From contig NZ_CP156795.1 of assembly GCF_039862785.1 (NCBI RefSeq), positions 1,302,001-1,366,000 on the forward strand: a stretch of DNA of 64,000 nt. Reading direction: 5' to 3'. Shown here piece by piece: positions 19,470 to 28,313 of the stretch (its first letter is position 1; the number at the start of each line of letters is the position of its first letter). The position numbers were made by a program, and so were the translations under genes. The stretch is from Acinetobacter sp. ANC 7912. Its GTDB lineage: Bacteria > Pseudomonadota > Gammaproteobacteria > Pseudomonadales > Moraxellaceae. The notes below the pieces were generated by a model. It searched no databases. It had not been told where the DNA came from and was given only the letters and a program-made list of their open reading frames with translations.

Positions 19470-19803
19470 AAATAGAGGTTTTTAATAAGATATAGTCAAA
19501 TTTGGCACTCTGAATGGGCGCAATCATAGCAATTATTATTTATTCGATATAGTGGATAAAAAGTATTTACTTATCTTTTTAATAGAATATAAATTGGATA
19601 AAAATGATTAAAATATTAATGAATACAATATATTATTTTTATTGAAGATAAGCCAAAATTCCAAACCGCTTAAATATTCATCTTTATAAGATTTTATCCA
19701 ATAGAAATCATAAAAATGAATAAACATGAGTAAATTCGTCAAGCCACAAAGCTAATAAAAGATCCTTTATTAATGAATGCCTAACATGGATTTAAGCCTT
19801 GCC

Positions 19804-20346
19804 TTATTTGCTTGAGTAATTACTTTGATTGACCTCATACAACACATGCCAGCATAAAGGGTGATCTTCTGGCAACTTTGGATGCTGAAACTCTTGGGTC
19901 TTTACCATACCTATCTTTTTCATCACAGCTTCAGATGGTGTATTGACTGTGGCAGTGAAAGATACAACTTTATTCAAATCTAAAGTATTGAATGCGTAAT
20001 CCAATACTGTGAGAGCACCTTCAGTCGCATAACCTTGATGCCAATATTTTTTTGCTAGCCGCCAGCCAATTTCAATACAGGGTGAAAACTCAAACAATTT
20101 AGGTTGGGGTTGCAGCCCAATAAAACCAATAAATTCTTTAGTCTCTTTTAGCTCAACTGCCCATAAACCCCAACCATGCTGATCAATCTGCCGAGTCACT
20201 TTTTCGATAAATTGTAAACTTTGTTCAGGTGTCAGTAGGGCGGGAAAATAACGCATCACATCCTCATCTGCACACATTTGAATAAATGGGGCAGTGTCGG
20301 ATTCTTGCCATTGGCGGAGGATTAGGCGAGGGGTTTGGATTTTCAT
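19804..20346 (-). CDS. GNAT family N-acetyltransferase (RimJ/RimL-like)
   Basis: 180 residues. It begins with TPRLILRQWQESDTAPF, the usual start of the RimJ/RimL/Acetyltransf_3 subgroup, and contains the acetyl-CoA-binding segment EIGWRLAKKYWHQGYATEGA (Q/RxxGxG/A-like: HQGYATEG) and the late strand LNKVVSFTATVNTPSEAVMKKIGM. Family members acetylate protein N-termini or small amines. The substrate is not apparent. Single gene, next to a decayed locus. Confidence 0.85.
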   Translation of the reverse strand: MKIQTPRLILRQWQESDTAPFIQMCADEDVMRYFPALLTPEQSLQFIEKVTRQIDQHGWGLWAVELKETKEFIGFIGLQPQPKLFEFSPCIEIGWRLAKKYWHQGYATEGALTVLDYAFNTLDLNKVVSFTATVNTPSEAVMKKIGMVKTQEFQHPKLPEDHPLCWHVLYEVNQSNYSSK

Positions 20347-20377
20347 AAAATACAGAAATTAGTGTTAGGTTGATATC

Positions 20378-21520
20378 TTATTTACTATTTATTCCTTTAA
20401 CAACTTTTAGTCTTTGACCAACGAAACCTTTATAAATTTTTAATTGGTTTTCTGTGGTAGCAATAATGTATTGATCTGCGTAAAAAGCTAATTTTCTATT
20501 CATAGCTTTAACAAAATCTATAGATACGTGGTTTATCCCATTTTGGAATAAATCAGATTTGTTAATCATATAGGCTATTCTGGGAGAAATTGGATAAAAA
20601 TAATCTGCTTCTTCGCTAGAAGGAACAGCTAAATCATTTTCATTTATTTTTGAATGTACATTAATAATTGGATGGTTTGATGTAATAAAATCTTCATCTG
20701 AGTTATTGATTAACAAACAATGTTTATCGACTTTTCGGGTTTCAAAAAAACTTTTTCCAATATTCATACCATACATGTAGCTTATGCACCACCAAGATTC
20801 TTTACAAATTGTTTGTAGGGTTGAATGGCTTTGTTGCACAAAGATTTCATAACTATATGATTTTAGAAGTTTTGATTATTTTTTGATCCAAAATTAAATT
20901 TATTTAAATCAGATGCTTACATATTTATGCAACAAAGCCGGGTTGAATTGGTATGAGCGGCTAATATTTTATTTCGAAAAAGTGTTGTTCTAGCGATTTG
21001 ATGACCAAAAAAATTCATGAAATTAATCATGTTTTCAAGTTCATCCAAAATTTTCAAGTTCTGTTTTTGTAGCTCTTCTAGAATTGTATAGACGTTTTTT
21101 TCAATTGCACTATGAATGTTTTCTAGGGTGTTACTTTTAAATGCTTCAAGATGAGCTATAACTTTTTCATCAGTTTTATCAATGCTGTTTACTGACAGGT
21201 ATAGTTTTTCTATTTCTTGAAGTTGCAAAAAAACTATTTAAAAATGATCTATGAAGGTTTTGTAATTCTATTGGTGATTGTGCTGATAATTGTAAAATGA
21301 ATCGTAAATGCTCATTGGAAAGATACCTAGCTCTATATAAATCTTTTTCCTTTGCCATCGCTTTGACGCTATCACGAGCTATTTTGAGTTTTTGCGTTGT
21401 ATACCAGATATCTGAATTATTTGTAGACTAATTTTTTAGGTAGTTAGCCCATACATAATGATTTTCTCTTTTTATTTGTAATTGTTTGGGTGTGAATTCC
21501 CATTGGTTTGTTGCCAGCAT
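20378..21520 (-). pseudogene. DUF4238 protein gene, disrupted three times
   Basis: Reading from an ATG at 21520, the frame begins with a KRENHYVWANYLKN segment like the N-terminal HYVP...L+N motif of DUF4238, then hits TAG at 21428-21430. Reading resumes in frame (NNSDIWYTTQKL...) to a run of seven T (minus strand; 21227-21233), where removal of one T would restore the frame leading to LQLQEIEKLYLSV. A 113-bp MITE then interrupts it at 20827-20939. The C-terminal part, 20378-20817, has LLINNSDEDFITSNHPIINV and YPISPRIAYMI, the characteristic DUF4238 end. Function of the family is unknown. The two short open frames here are fragments of this one gene. Confidence 0.8.
20827..20939. mobile_element. 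MITE (113 bp) with IS5/IS903-group termini and 9-bp target duplication
   Basis: Ends are GGCTTTGTTGCACAAA and, on the other strand, GGCTTTGTTGCATAAA (15 of 16 identical). It is flanked by perfect 9-bp direct repeats GGGTTGAAT (20818-20826 and 20940-20948), the target-duplication size of the IS903 group. It has no open frame. Its left end matches the right end of the full IS at 60710-61748 for 21 bases, indicating that transposase as a likely mobiliser or ancestor. Confidence 0.9.
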
Positions 21521-21595
21521 ATAGATTTTTATTCAGGGTAATTCGAAGTATCTTATACATTATCAAGATTTTGTGAAAATAACTTGTAATGAAAT

Positions 21596-21622
21596 AAAAA
21601 CCCCGCACTCAGCGGGGTTTTT
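21596..21622 (-). terminator. Intrinsic terminator after purD
   Basis: AAAAACCCCGC actca GCGGGGTTTTT, an 11-bp perfect stem with A/T tails. Confidence 0.88.
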
Positions 21623-21645
21623 ACTTAATCTTTTACGAGAAAGAA

Positions 21646-22929
21646 TTAAGCATTTTCACGAGCAATTGCACGGTAACCAATATCTTTACGGTATTGGGCG
21701 CCGTCAAAAGTCACTTTCTCACAAAGTTCTAATGCTTTCGCTTGTGCTTCACCAATGGTATTACCAAGTGCTGTCACACAAAGCACACGACCACCCGCAG
21801 TGACGATTTCACCATTTTCATTGGCTTTGGTACCTGCATGAAATACTTTGGCATCTGTCATTTCAGTATCTAGACCAGAAATTACATCACCATTGCTAGA
21901 CGTTTCTGGGTAGCCTTTAGATGCCAGTACGATACCGACAGTTTTACGCTCATCCCATTCAGCTTCTTTCGGTAAATTACCTTCAAGACCTGCTTGAACC
22001 AAATCAACTAAAGATGATTTTAGACGCATCATGATCGGTTGAGTTTCAGGGTCACCAAAACGACAGTTGAACTCGATCACTTTTGGTTGACCTTGGTCGT
22101 CAATCATCAGACCTGCATACAAGAAACCTGTGTATACGTGACCGTCTTTTTTCATACCTTCAACAGTCGGACGCATCACTTCATTCATTGCTTTTTCAAA
22201 CACGTCAGCAGTTACAACAGGCGCAGGAGAGTAAGCGCCCATACCACCAGTATTTGGACCCTGATCACCTTCAAAGATACGTTTATGATCTTGAGACGTC
22301 GCCATTGGCAGGATGTTGTCACCATCAATCATACAAATGAAAGATGCTTCTTCACCTGCAAGGAATTCTTCAATTACCACACGAGAACCGGCATCACCAA
22401 ATTTGTTGCCCGCCAGCATATCTTCAATCGCAGCAAAGGCTTCTTCTTTGGTCATTGCGACGATCACGCCTTTACCCGCAGCAAGACCATCAGCCTTGAT
22501 CACGATTGGTGCGCCATTTTTCTCAACAAATGCTTTCGCTGCATCCACTTCAGTGAACACGTCATAGAAAGCAGTTGGAATGTTGTGGCGTTTCAGGAAG
22601 TGTTTTGCAAATGCTTTAGAACCTTCCAGCTGTGCAGCGAATTGGGTTGGACCCCAAATTTTTAGGCCAGCTTCACGGCAAGCATCAACCACACCATTCA
22701 CCAGAGGAGCTTCTGGACCAACGACGATCAGGTCAACAGCATTGTTTTTCGCGAAATCAATAATGGCAGGGTTATTGAGAATGTCCAAAGCGACATTTTC
22801 ACATTTATTTTCAGTTGCGGTGCCCGCATTGCCCGGTGCAACGAACACTTTTGCCACTTTATCGTCTTGTGCGATTTTCCATGCCAGTGCATGTTCACGG
22901 CCGCCACTACCTAAAACTAAAATGTTCAT
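21646..22929 (-). CDS. purD: Phosphoribosylamine-glycine ligase PurD
   Basis: 427 residues from ATG 22929, which opens with the family start MNILVLGSGGREHALAWK; the frame is open further upstream to 22980 but those residues are not family-like. ATP-grasp enzyme: IVIKADGLAAGKGVIVA, EEFLAGEEASFICMIDG and the metal site VIEFNCRFGDPETQPIM. It makes glycinamide ribonucleotide from phosphoribosylamine, glycine and ATP in purine synthesis. It follows purH on the same strand with a 147-base gap containing a hairpin (CCCTCCTT / AAGGAGGG near 23035-23054). Confidence 0.96.
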   Translation of the reverse strand: MNILVLGSGGREHALAWKIAQDDKVAKVFVAPGNAGTATENKCENVALDILNNPAIIDFAKNNAVDLIVVGPEAPLVNGVVDACREAGLKIWGPTQFAAQLEGSKAFAKHFLKRHNIPTAFYDVFTEVDAAKAFVEKNGAPIVIKADGLAAGKGVIVAMTKEEAFAAIEDMLAGNKFGDAGSRVVIEEFLAGEEASFICMIDGDNILPMATSQDHKRIFEGDQGPNTGGMGAYSPAPVVTADVFEKAMNEVMRPTVEGMKKDGHVYTGFLYAGLMIDDQGQPKVIEFNCRFGDPETQPIMMRLKSSLVDLVQAGLEGNLPKEAEWDERKTVGIVLASKGYPETSSNGDVISGLDTEMTDAKVFHAGTKANENGEIVTAGGRVLCVTALGNTIGEAQAKALELCEKVTFDGAQYRKDIGYRAIARENA

Positions 22930-23076
22930 CTTTAGAAAATTCCCTCGAAAATGAAATTCCACAAACCCAATGAGGTTCAAAATCTTTAGACATCTTATAA
23001 CAAGATGTAAATCAATCTACTGATGTAGCAAACCCTCCTTCGAAAAGGAGGGTCTGAAATTTAATACTTTAAAATA

Positions 23077-24651
23077 TTAGTGGCGGAAATGACGCATGCC
23101 AGTGAACACCATTGCGATACCGTGTTCGTCAGCTGCAGCAATCACTTCCTCATCACGCATTGAACCACCTGGTTGGATAATGCATTTGATGCCAGCTTTT
23201 GCAGCGTTGTCGATACCATCACGGAATGGGAAGAATGCATCAGATGCCATTACCGCACCTTCAACAACTAGACCAGCATGTTCCGCTTTAATCGCAGCGA
23301 TACGTGCAGAGTTTACACGGCTCATCTGACCAGCGCCGACACCGATGGTTTGACGGTTTTTCGCATATACGATTGCGTTAGACTTCACGTATTTCGCAAC
23401 TTTCCAAGCGAAGATCAGGTCATCAATTTCCTGTTCAGTTGGAGCAATCTTAGTCACAACTTTCAGGTCATCTTTAGTGATCATGCCAAGGTCTTGGTCT
23501 TGAACCAGCAGGCCGCCATTTACGCGTTTGTAGTCAAGCTGTGGAGCACGTTCGTCAATTGCTGGAAGTTCGCCACATACCAGTACGCGTACGTTTTTCT
23601 TCGCACCAGTTACTTCAAGTACGCCTTCAGCGATGCTCGGTGCAATGATCACTTCAACGAATTGACGTTCAACGATCGCTTTAGCAGTTTCAACGTCTAA
23701 TTCACGGTTGAATGCAATGATGCCACCAAATGCAGATTCTGGGTCAGTTGCATAAGCCAGGTCATAAGCTGCTTTGATACCATCTAGAGATACTGCAACG
23801 CCACATGGGTTCGCGTGTTTTACGATGACACATGCAGGTTTAGCAAATGATTTCACACATTCAAGCGCAGCATCAGTATCTGCGATGTTGTTATAAGATA
23901 ATTCTTTACCTTGTAACTGTTTAGCAGTTGAAACAGACGCTTCTTTCGCAGCTGGATCTACATAGAACGCAGCTGATTGGTGCGGGTTTTCGCCGTAACG
24001 AAGATCTTGTGCCTTGTTTAACTGTGTATTAAAAGTACGCGCAAATTTGTCTGCTTGACCTTCTTCTTTACCTACACGAGCGCCCAGGTAAGAGGCAATC
24101 ATACCGTCGTATTGAGCAGTATGTTCGAATGCTTTCACTGCCAGGTCAAAACGGGTTGCATAAGATAAAGAGCCTTCAGCCTTCAGCTCAGCAACAACAG
24201 TTGCATAGTCAGAAGCATTTACTACGATACCCACAGACGCATGGTTTTTCGCAGCAGCACGAACCATAGTAGGGCCACCGATGTCGATGTTTTCAATCGC
24301 ATCAGCCAGTGAACAGTTCGGTTTTGCAACTGTTGCAGCAAATGGGTAAAGGTTCACAACAACAAGGTCGATTGGATCAATGTTGTGTTCAGCCATCACA
24401 GCTTCGTCTAGACCACGACGAGCTAGAATACCCCCATGGATTTTCGGATGTAGTGTTTTAACACGGCCGTCCATCATCTCTGGAAAACCAGTGTGCTCAG
24501 AAACTTCAACGACAGGGACATTATTGTCTTTCAACAATTTGTATGTTCCACCTGTAGATAGAATTTCTACCCCCAGAGCAGCTAGGTCTTGTGCAAATTC
24601 GACAATACCGGTTTTGTCGGAAACAGAGATTAAAGCGCGTTTAATAGTCAT
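23077..24651 (-). CDS. purH: Bifunctional AICAR formyltransferase/IMP cyclohydrolase PurH
   Basis: 524 residues from ATG 24651 ([20 protein letters not shown]). The N-terminal IMP cyclohydrolase domain has STGGTYKLL, the HPKIHGGIL segment and [17 protein letters not shown]; the C-terminal transformylase has [14 protein letters not shown], the catalytic lysine-histidine segment [12 protein letters not shown] and the end [14 protein letters not shown]...[11 protein letters not shown]. It carries out the last two steps of IMP synthesis. Upstream GAAG may be the ribosome site. Probably expressed with purD. Confidence 0.97.
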   Translation of the reverse strand: MTIKRALISVSDKTGIVEFAQDLAALGVEILSTGGTYKLLKDNNVPVVEVSEHTGFPEMMDGRVKTLHPKIHGGILARRGLDEAVMAEHNIDPIDLVVVNLYPFAATVAKPNCSLADAIENIDIGGPTMVRAAAKNHASVGIVVNASDYATVVAELKAEGSLSYATRFDLAVKAFEHTAQYDGMIASYLGARVGKEEGQADKFARTFNTQLNKAQDLRYGENPHQSAAFYVDPAAKEASVSTAKQLQGKELSYNNIADTDAALECVKSFAKPACVIVKHANPCGVAVSLDGIKAAYDLAYATDPESAFGGIIAFNRELDVETAKAIVERQFVEVIIAPSIAEGVLEVTGAKKNVRVLVCGELPAIDERAPQLDYKRVNGGLLVQDQDLGMITKDDLKVVTKIAPTEQEIDDLIFAWKVAKYVKSNAIVYAKNRQTIGVGAGQMSRVNSARIAAIKAEHAGLVVEGAVMASDAFFPFRDGIDNAAKAGIKCIIQPGGSMRDEEVIAAADEHGIAMVFTGMRHFRH

Positions 24652-24708
24652 GATCTTCGTCACAGTTATCAAGGAACAGATTAAATCTAAAATAGCTAAT
24701 AGCAGTCA

Positions 24709-24740
24709 AAAAAAAATGCCTGCGATTAACGCAAGCATTT
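24709..24740 (-). terminator. Intrinsic terminator after fis
   Basis: ATGCcTGCG / CGCAaGCAT stem (24716-24724, 24730-24738) with one mismatch, followed by a run of nine T on the minus strand, between fis and purH. Confidence 0.8.
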
Positions 24741-24746
24741 TATCAT

Positions 24747-25016
24747 TTATTCACTCATTAAACCGTGTGCTTTTAACTTTTTACGTAAAGTCCCACGGTT
24801 TAAGCCGAGAATTTCAGCGGCGCGAGTCTGATTACCACGCGTATATTCTAGAACTACAGATAAAAGAGGCTTCTCCATTTCTGCCAGCACCATGTCATAC
24901 ACCTGAGAAGGTTGCTCGCCTTGCAGTTGTGCAAAGTAGTGGCGAACTGCGCGATCTACGTGGATACGTAGAGCAACATCAGATTGTGCAGTAAAAATAG
25001 GAGATTTGCTATTCAT
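24747..25016 (-). CDS. fis: Fis family nucleoid-associated DNA-binding protein
   Basis: 89 residues from ATG 25016, close to the 98 of E. coli Fis. The C-terminal helix-turn-helix [25 protein letters not shown] is nearly the same as in E. coli Fis. The N-terminal arm (beta-hairpin that activates Hin recombination in E. coli) is shorter here. Fis bends DNA and activates rRNA promoters in fast growth. It has its own predicted promoter and a ~300-base leader rather than following dusB as in enterics. Confidence 0.93.
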   Translation of the reverse strand: MNSKSPIFTAQSDVALRIHVDRAVRHYFAQLQGEQPSQVYDMVLAEMEKPLLSVVLEYTRGNQTRAAEILGLNRGTLRKKLKAHGLMSE

Positions 25017-25040
25017 GCGAATTAATCCGAAAAAAACAAA

Positions 25041-25119
25041 TATCACTTGGGTAAAGTGATATATATAAGTGGTCTAGAAATTGAAATGAACTCCGTTTTA
25101 GATCCTAAAACCGGAGTCC
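25041..25119 (-). promoter_or_regulatory. Structured fis leader with terminator-like hairpin
   Basis: Two hairpins on the fis strand: GAACTCCGTTTTAG region 25088-25101 with 25105-25119 (14 pairs, one bulge, one mismatch), and a perfect 9-bp stem ATATCACTT/AAGTGATAT (25041-25049, 25055-25063) followed by TTGTTTTTTT, ending about 15 bases before the fis ATG. The second has the form of an intrinsic terminator or attenuator. Confidence 0.5.
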
Positions 25120-25332
25120 TAAAACTTGGTCATTACTTTGAGCTAGTAGCTTGACACATCTCGGCGCGTTGGTCGAAAAATAAGCGTAACAATAGTTAAA
25201 TTTTTGTTACTGGCCAAAATTAACACAAAAAAATCTGCTCGATACGCATTAATAAATTAAGCGCATTAGGCAAGACTATATTTTAGTGAAAAAGTCGCGA
25301 GGAGTTGGCAGTACTTAGCTTTCGTGGCGCGT

Positions 25333-25363
25333 ATAATACCATTGTCTAGGCAAAAGTGAGCAA
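25333..25363 (-). promoter_or_regulatory. Candidate fis promoter with GC-rich discriminator
   Basis: Extended -10 TGgTATTAT (hexamer 25333-25338) with a weak -35 TTGCTC (25358-25363, 19-bp spacer), followed by the GC-rich stretch ACGCGCCACG, as seen in growth-rate and ppGpp-controlled promoters. It lies ~310 bases upstream of fis. The 400-bp gap 25017-25417 is taken up by this promoter and the leader. Confidence 0.5.
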
Positions 25364-25417
25364 GAAAACTGCATTTTTTTTAACTTTTTTTTGCTTTTTT
25401 AATAGGTTTTTTCAATA

Positions 25418-26293
25418 TTATGGGCGAATAATTTCCAAATTGTAGCTGTCGAAGCTTTTTCGGTCGGCTGGTACCTTAAACTCAAATTTGAACGGGCTAT
25501 TTTTAGGAATACGTTCAATTCGTGCCAGACTTTCGATTAGGTATTCGGATGGTGACAGCATATAGGTGGTGGTGATCACACCATTGTCTTTTAGGTCTAG
25601 ACGTAATAGCGGCATCGCCAGACTGCGATCATGATAATTGATTAGCTCACCGCTAAACTGGGTCTCATTCTTGCCTAATGCGGTGACTTTGACTTTTTTG
25701 GTGTTAATTAGGTTGTAATGTTCTTCCATGCTGGAACAGTTCAGCACATCACACACGGCATGAAAGGCCGTACTCATGACATGGCTGTTTTTTAAGTACT
25801 GCGGATTAAACCAGAAGAACTGGAAAATTAGGAAAGCTAGCAGAACAATATTAATAAAAGTCCAACCTGCATAACGCAACACCGAACGGCGGTTTTCATC
25901 ATCCAGATTATCTTCCCAGTTCATAGCCGGAAGGGCACTGATGGGTTCAGTGCTAAAATAGTTGAGATTGTTCAGATAGGTTTTTAGGTCGATATTAGAG
26001 TTTTCGACCTTTTCATCAAAGATGTGCAGCAGGTTGTCCTGACGAGATGGAATTTTGCTGTTATACAGTTCCGGATCAAAATCGGATTCCAGAATCTTGC
26101 GTGGTGCATCAGGATCGGTTTCTGGAACTGTTGTGGTAGCTGATGCTGGAGTATCAGTCACCAGATGGGAAAGAGCATTAAAAGACGTGGAACATTTGGG
26201 ACAACAAACCATACCCTGTGCAATGGTTAGCTGAGCAACCGTTACTTTGTAGATGGTGGAACAAGTCGGGCAGAGGGTTCGTTTGTCACTCAT
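25418..26293 (-). CDS. Zinc-ribbon/DUF3426 inner-membrane protein
   Basis: 291 residues. The N-terminus is an MJ0042-type zinc finger, CPTCSTIYKV...CCPKCSTSF (two CxxC pairs). Then a ~100-residue polar linker, one membrane helix near residue 140-160 (FINIVLLAFLIFQFFWF) and a C-terminal DUF3426 domain outside the membrane (SGELINYHDRSLAMPLLRLDL). The family has no proven function; the gene is usually found next to prmA. Here it begins 14 bases after prmA, so they are likely one operon. Confidence 0.8.
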   Translation of the reverse strand: MSDKRTLCPTCSTIYKVTVAQLTIAQGMVCCPKCSTSFNALSHLVTDTPASATTTVPETDPDAPRKILESDFDPELYNSKIPSRQDNLLHIFDEKVENSNIDLKTYLNNLNYFSTEPISALPAMNWEDNLDDENRRSVLRYAGWTFINIVLLAFLIFQFFWFNPQYLKNSHVMSTAFHAVCDVLNCSSMEEHYNLINTKKVKVTALGKNETQFSGELINYHDRSLAMPLLRLDLKDNGVITTTYMLSPSEYLIESLARIERIPKNSPFKFEFKVPADRKSFDSYNLEIIRP

Positions 26294-26307
26294 ACATTTA
26301 CGCTTTT

Positions 26308-27213
26308 TTAGTCCTTATGGCGTTTACCTGAAATACGGCACCAGTATTCATCTCGTTTTTCGACTTCTAATATATCAAAATGATTTGAGTAAATGCTAGT
26401 AACATCAGCAACTTGTTCTTCAATTACCCCAGCCAGTGCAAATTCACCTTCCGGTTTAACCAGTTCGGCAAAATGCGGTTCCAGCATCATCAGTGGTCCA
26501 GCAAGGATGTTAGCGACAAAAACATCTGCCTTTAATGCGCCGATTTCTTCATTAAACTCTTCTGGTAAGCCCACGTATAAACGATCCAGCACACCATTCA
26601 GTTCAGCATTCTGTTGGGTTGCCAATACTGCTTGCGGGTCGATGTCAGTGGCATATGCTTTTTTCGCACCTAAAAGCAGTGCAGCAACTGCCAGAATACC
26701 TGAACCACAACCGTAGTCGATCACAATCTTGTCTTTGACATCAGTTTTACCTAGCCATTGCAGGCACAAGAAAGTTGAAGCATGGTTACCTGTACCAAAG
26801 GCCAGACCTGGATCCAGCTTGATATTGACTGCATCGGCTTCCGGTGCTTCCATCCATTCCGGTACGATCCAGAATTTTTCAGAAATCTGGATTGGCTCGT
26901 AAGCATCCATCCAAGTGCGTTCCCAAGCCTGGTCTTCCAAAAACTCGTGACGGATCGGTGCCTCAGGTAGCTGGGCACGAATAAAAGTTTCCAGTGCGGC
27001 CACATCGATTTCATCTTCGTCATCCTCTTGGGCATAGATTCCGGTGACAATGACTTTATTCCACAGTGGTGTTTCACCTGGAAGCGGTTCCAGTAAATCC
27101 TGATTTTCAGCATCGTCCAGGGTCACACTGACAGCACCCAGCGAGCTAAGCAATGTTTCAGTGAAATCAACCTGAGCTTGATCAACCGTAATATGAATTT
27201 GTAACCACTTCAC
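26308..27213 (-). CDS. prmA: Ribosomal protein L11 methyltransferase PrmA
   Basis: 301 residues. N-terminal substrate-recognition domain ([19 protein letters not shown]), then the SAM fold: [35 protein letters not shown] (motif I), [12 protein letters not shown] and [14 protein letters not shown], which holds the catalytic NxxxxPL-type motif. It trimethylates L11 of the ribosome. First gene of a probable operon with the DUF3426 gene; upstream ~130 bases include the end of the BASS transporter's terminator region on the other side. Confidence 0.94.
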   Translation of the reverse strand: MKWLQIHITVDQAQVDFTETLLSSLGAVSVTLDDAENQDLLEPLPGETPLWNKVIVTGIYAQEDDEDEIDVAALETFIRAQLPEAPIRHEFLEDQAWERTWMDAYEPIQISEKFWIVPEWMEAPEADAVNIKLDPGLAFGTGNHASTFLCLQWLGKTDVKDKIVIDYGCGSGILAVAALLLGAKKAYATDIDPQAVLATQQNAELNGVLDRLYVGLPEEFNEEIGALKADVFVANILAGPLMMLEPHFAELVKPEGEFALAGVIEEQVADVTSIYSNHFDILEVEKRDEYWCRISGKRHKD

Positions 27214-27302
27214 AGAAATAACCTTATGTATATCTTTTTCAAAAAGCTATTGTAGCGGAACTCGCTGGACTTGTGCTGCAAGTTTGCTGAGCAGATGTAA
27301 AT

Positions 27303-27328
27303 AAAAAAAGGAGATATAAAATCTCCTT
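27303..27328 (-). terminator. Intrinsic terminator after the first BASS gene
   Basis: AAGGAGAT ataaa ATCTCCTT perfect 8-bp stem, followed on the minus strand by a T-run. Confidence 0.8.
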
Positions 27329-27348
27329 AAATACTGATGAATAGTTAT

Positions 27349-28236
27349 CTAATCCAAACTTGGTAAGGCTTTCTGCACCTGAAGCGGTGCCAAACGATTC
27401 AGTAACAGACCAAAAATCGCAGCGAAAATATACATAAATATGGAATAAACAGCAGCAGGCATGGCAACTGTAGAGCTACCAATCACTGTTAAGGCAATGG
27501 TCATTGCTAGTGTGCTGTTATGAATGCCAATCTCGAAAGCACTGGCTCGTGCCTGAGCACTATTGATCTTCAGCATACGTGGTACTAGATAGCCAATACT
27601 TAGGCTTAGCATACAGAATAAGGCAGTTGCGAGACCAATCTGAGTGAGATATTCACTGATATTCGCTCGTTCCTTAACGATGGCTGCAATGATAATGAGT
27701 ACCAGAAAAGTCACGGCAAAGATACGTAAAGGCTTATTTAGCCTCTCAGTAATACCAGGTGCATAGTGGCGAGTTAGCATGCCGATTCCAACTGGAATTA
27801 ATATGATTGCAAATACCTGTAAAATCTTACTGAACTGTAAGCCAATCTGTTGGCTGTCCTGCATAAAGTGCATGATCGAGAAATTTACAATCAAAGGCAG
27901 GGTAATTGCAGCAATCACTGAATTAATCGCAGTTAAGGTAATGTTGAGTGCCAGATCACCTTTAAACAGATAGCTGAACAGATTGGCAGTACTGCCACCA
28001 GGAGAAGCAGCGAGCAGCATCAGCCCAACTGACAGTAATGGTGTTAAAGCAAAGAGCTTACATAAGGCAAAGGCGATGCCAACCAGCAGGATGAGCTGGC
28101 AGCAAAGTGCAATCAGCACTGCTTTTGGATGGCGGCTGACCCGGGCAAAGTCTTTTAAGGTCAGTTCAAGGCCGAGTCCCATCATGATGACTGCCAATGC
28201 CAGCGGCAGTAAAATTGTAATTATTCCAGAATCCAT
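27349..28236 (-). CDS. Bile acid:sodium symporter (BASS) family transporter A
   Basis: 295 residues, about nine to ten membrane segments. Conserved BASS features: MGLGLELTLKDF near the start, ASPGGSTANLFSYLFKGDLALN (the substrate/Na-binding crossover region near residue 80-100) and FEIGIHNSTLAM (second crossover, E and N conserved) near residue 230. The family exports or imports organic anions such as bile acids, pantothenate or pyruvate with Na+. A strong AGGAG precedes the ATG. It lies 77 bases after a paralogue in the same orientation. Confidence 0.88.
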   Translation of the reverse strand: MDSGIITILLPLALAVIMMGLGLELTLKDFARVSRHPKAVLIALCCQLILLVGIAFALCKLFALTPLLSVGLMLLAASPGGSTANLFSYLFKGDLALNITLTAINSVIAAITLPLIVNFSIMHFMQDSQQIGLQFSKILQVFAIILIPVGIGMLTRHYAPGITERLNKPLRIFAVTFLVLIIIAAIVKERANISEYLTQIGLATALFCMLSLSIGYLVPRMLKINSAQARASAFEIGIHNSTLAMTIALTVIGSSTVAMPAAVYSIFMYIFAAIFGLLLNRLAPLQVQKALPSLD

Positions 28237-28313
28237 CTGTATGCTCCTGATCGATTATTTTTTCTTATTGTTGATTGAGCATACAGGCAGGAAACGGATT
28301 TTTATATTTGTAG

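Noticed and set aside
22039..22665. 208-codon open frame antisense to purD
   Set aside because: Shadow of purD, with biased composition (His, Phe, Thr, Arg) and no family features.
23033..23054. CCCTCCTT/AAGGAGGG hairpin between purH and purD as terminator
   Set aside because: Stem is perfect but there is no real T-run after it on the minus strand; may be an RNA processing or stability element, so not listed as a terminator.
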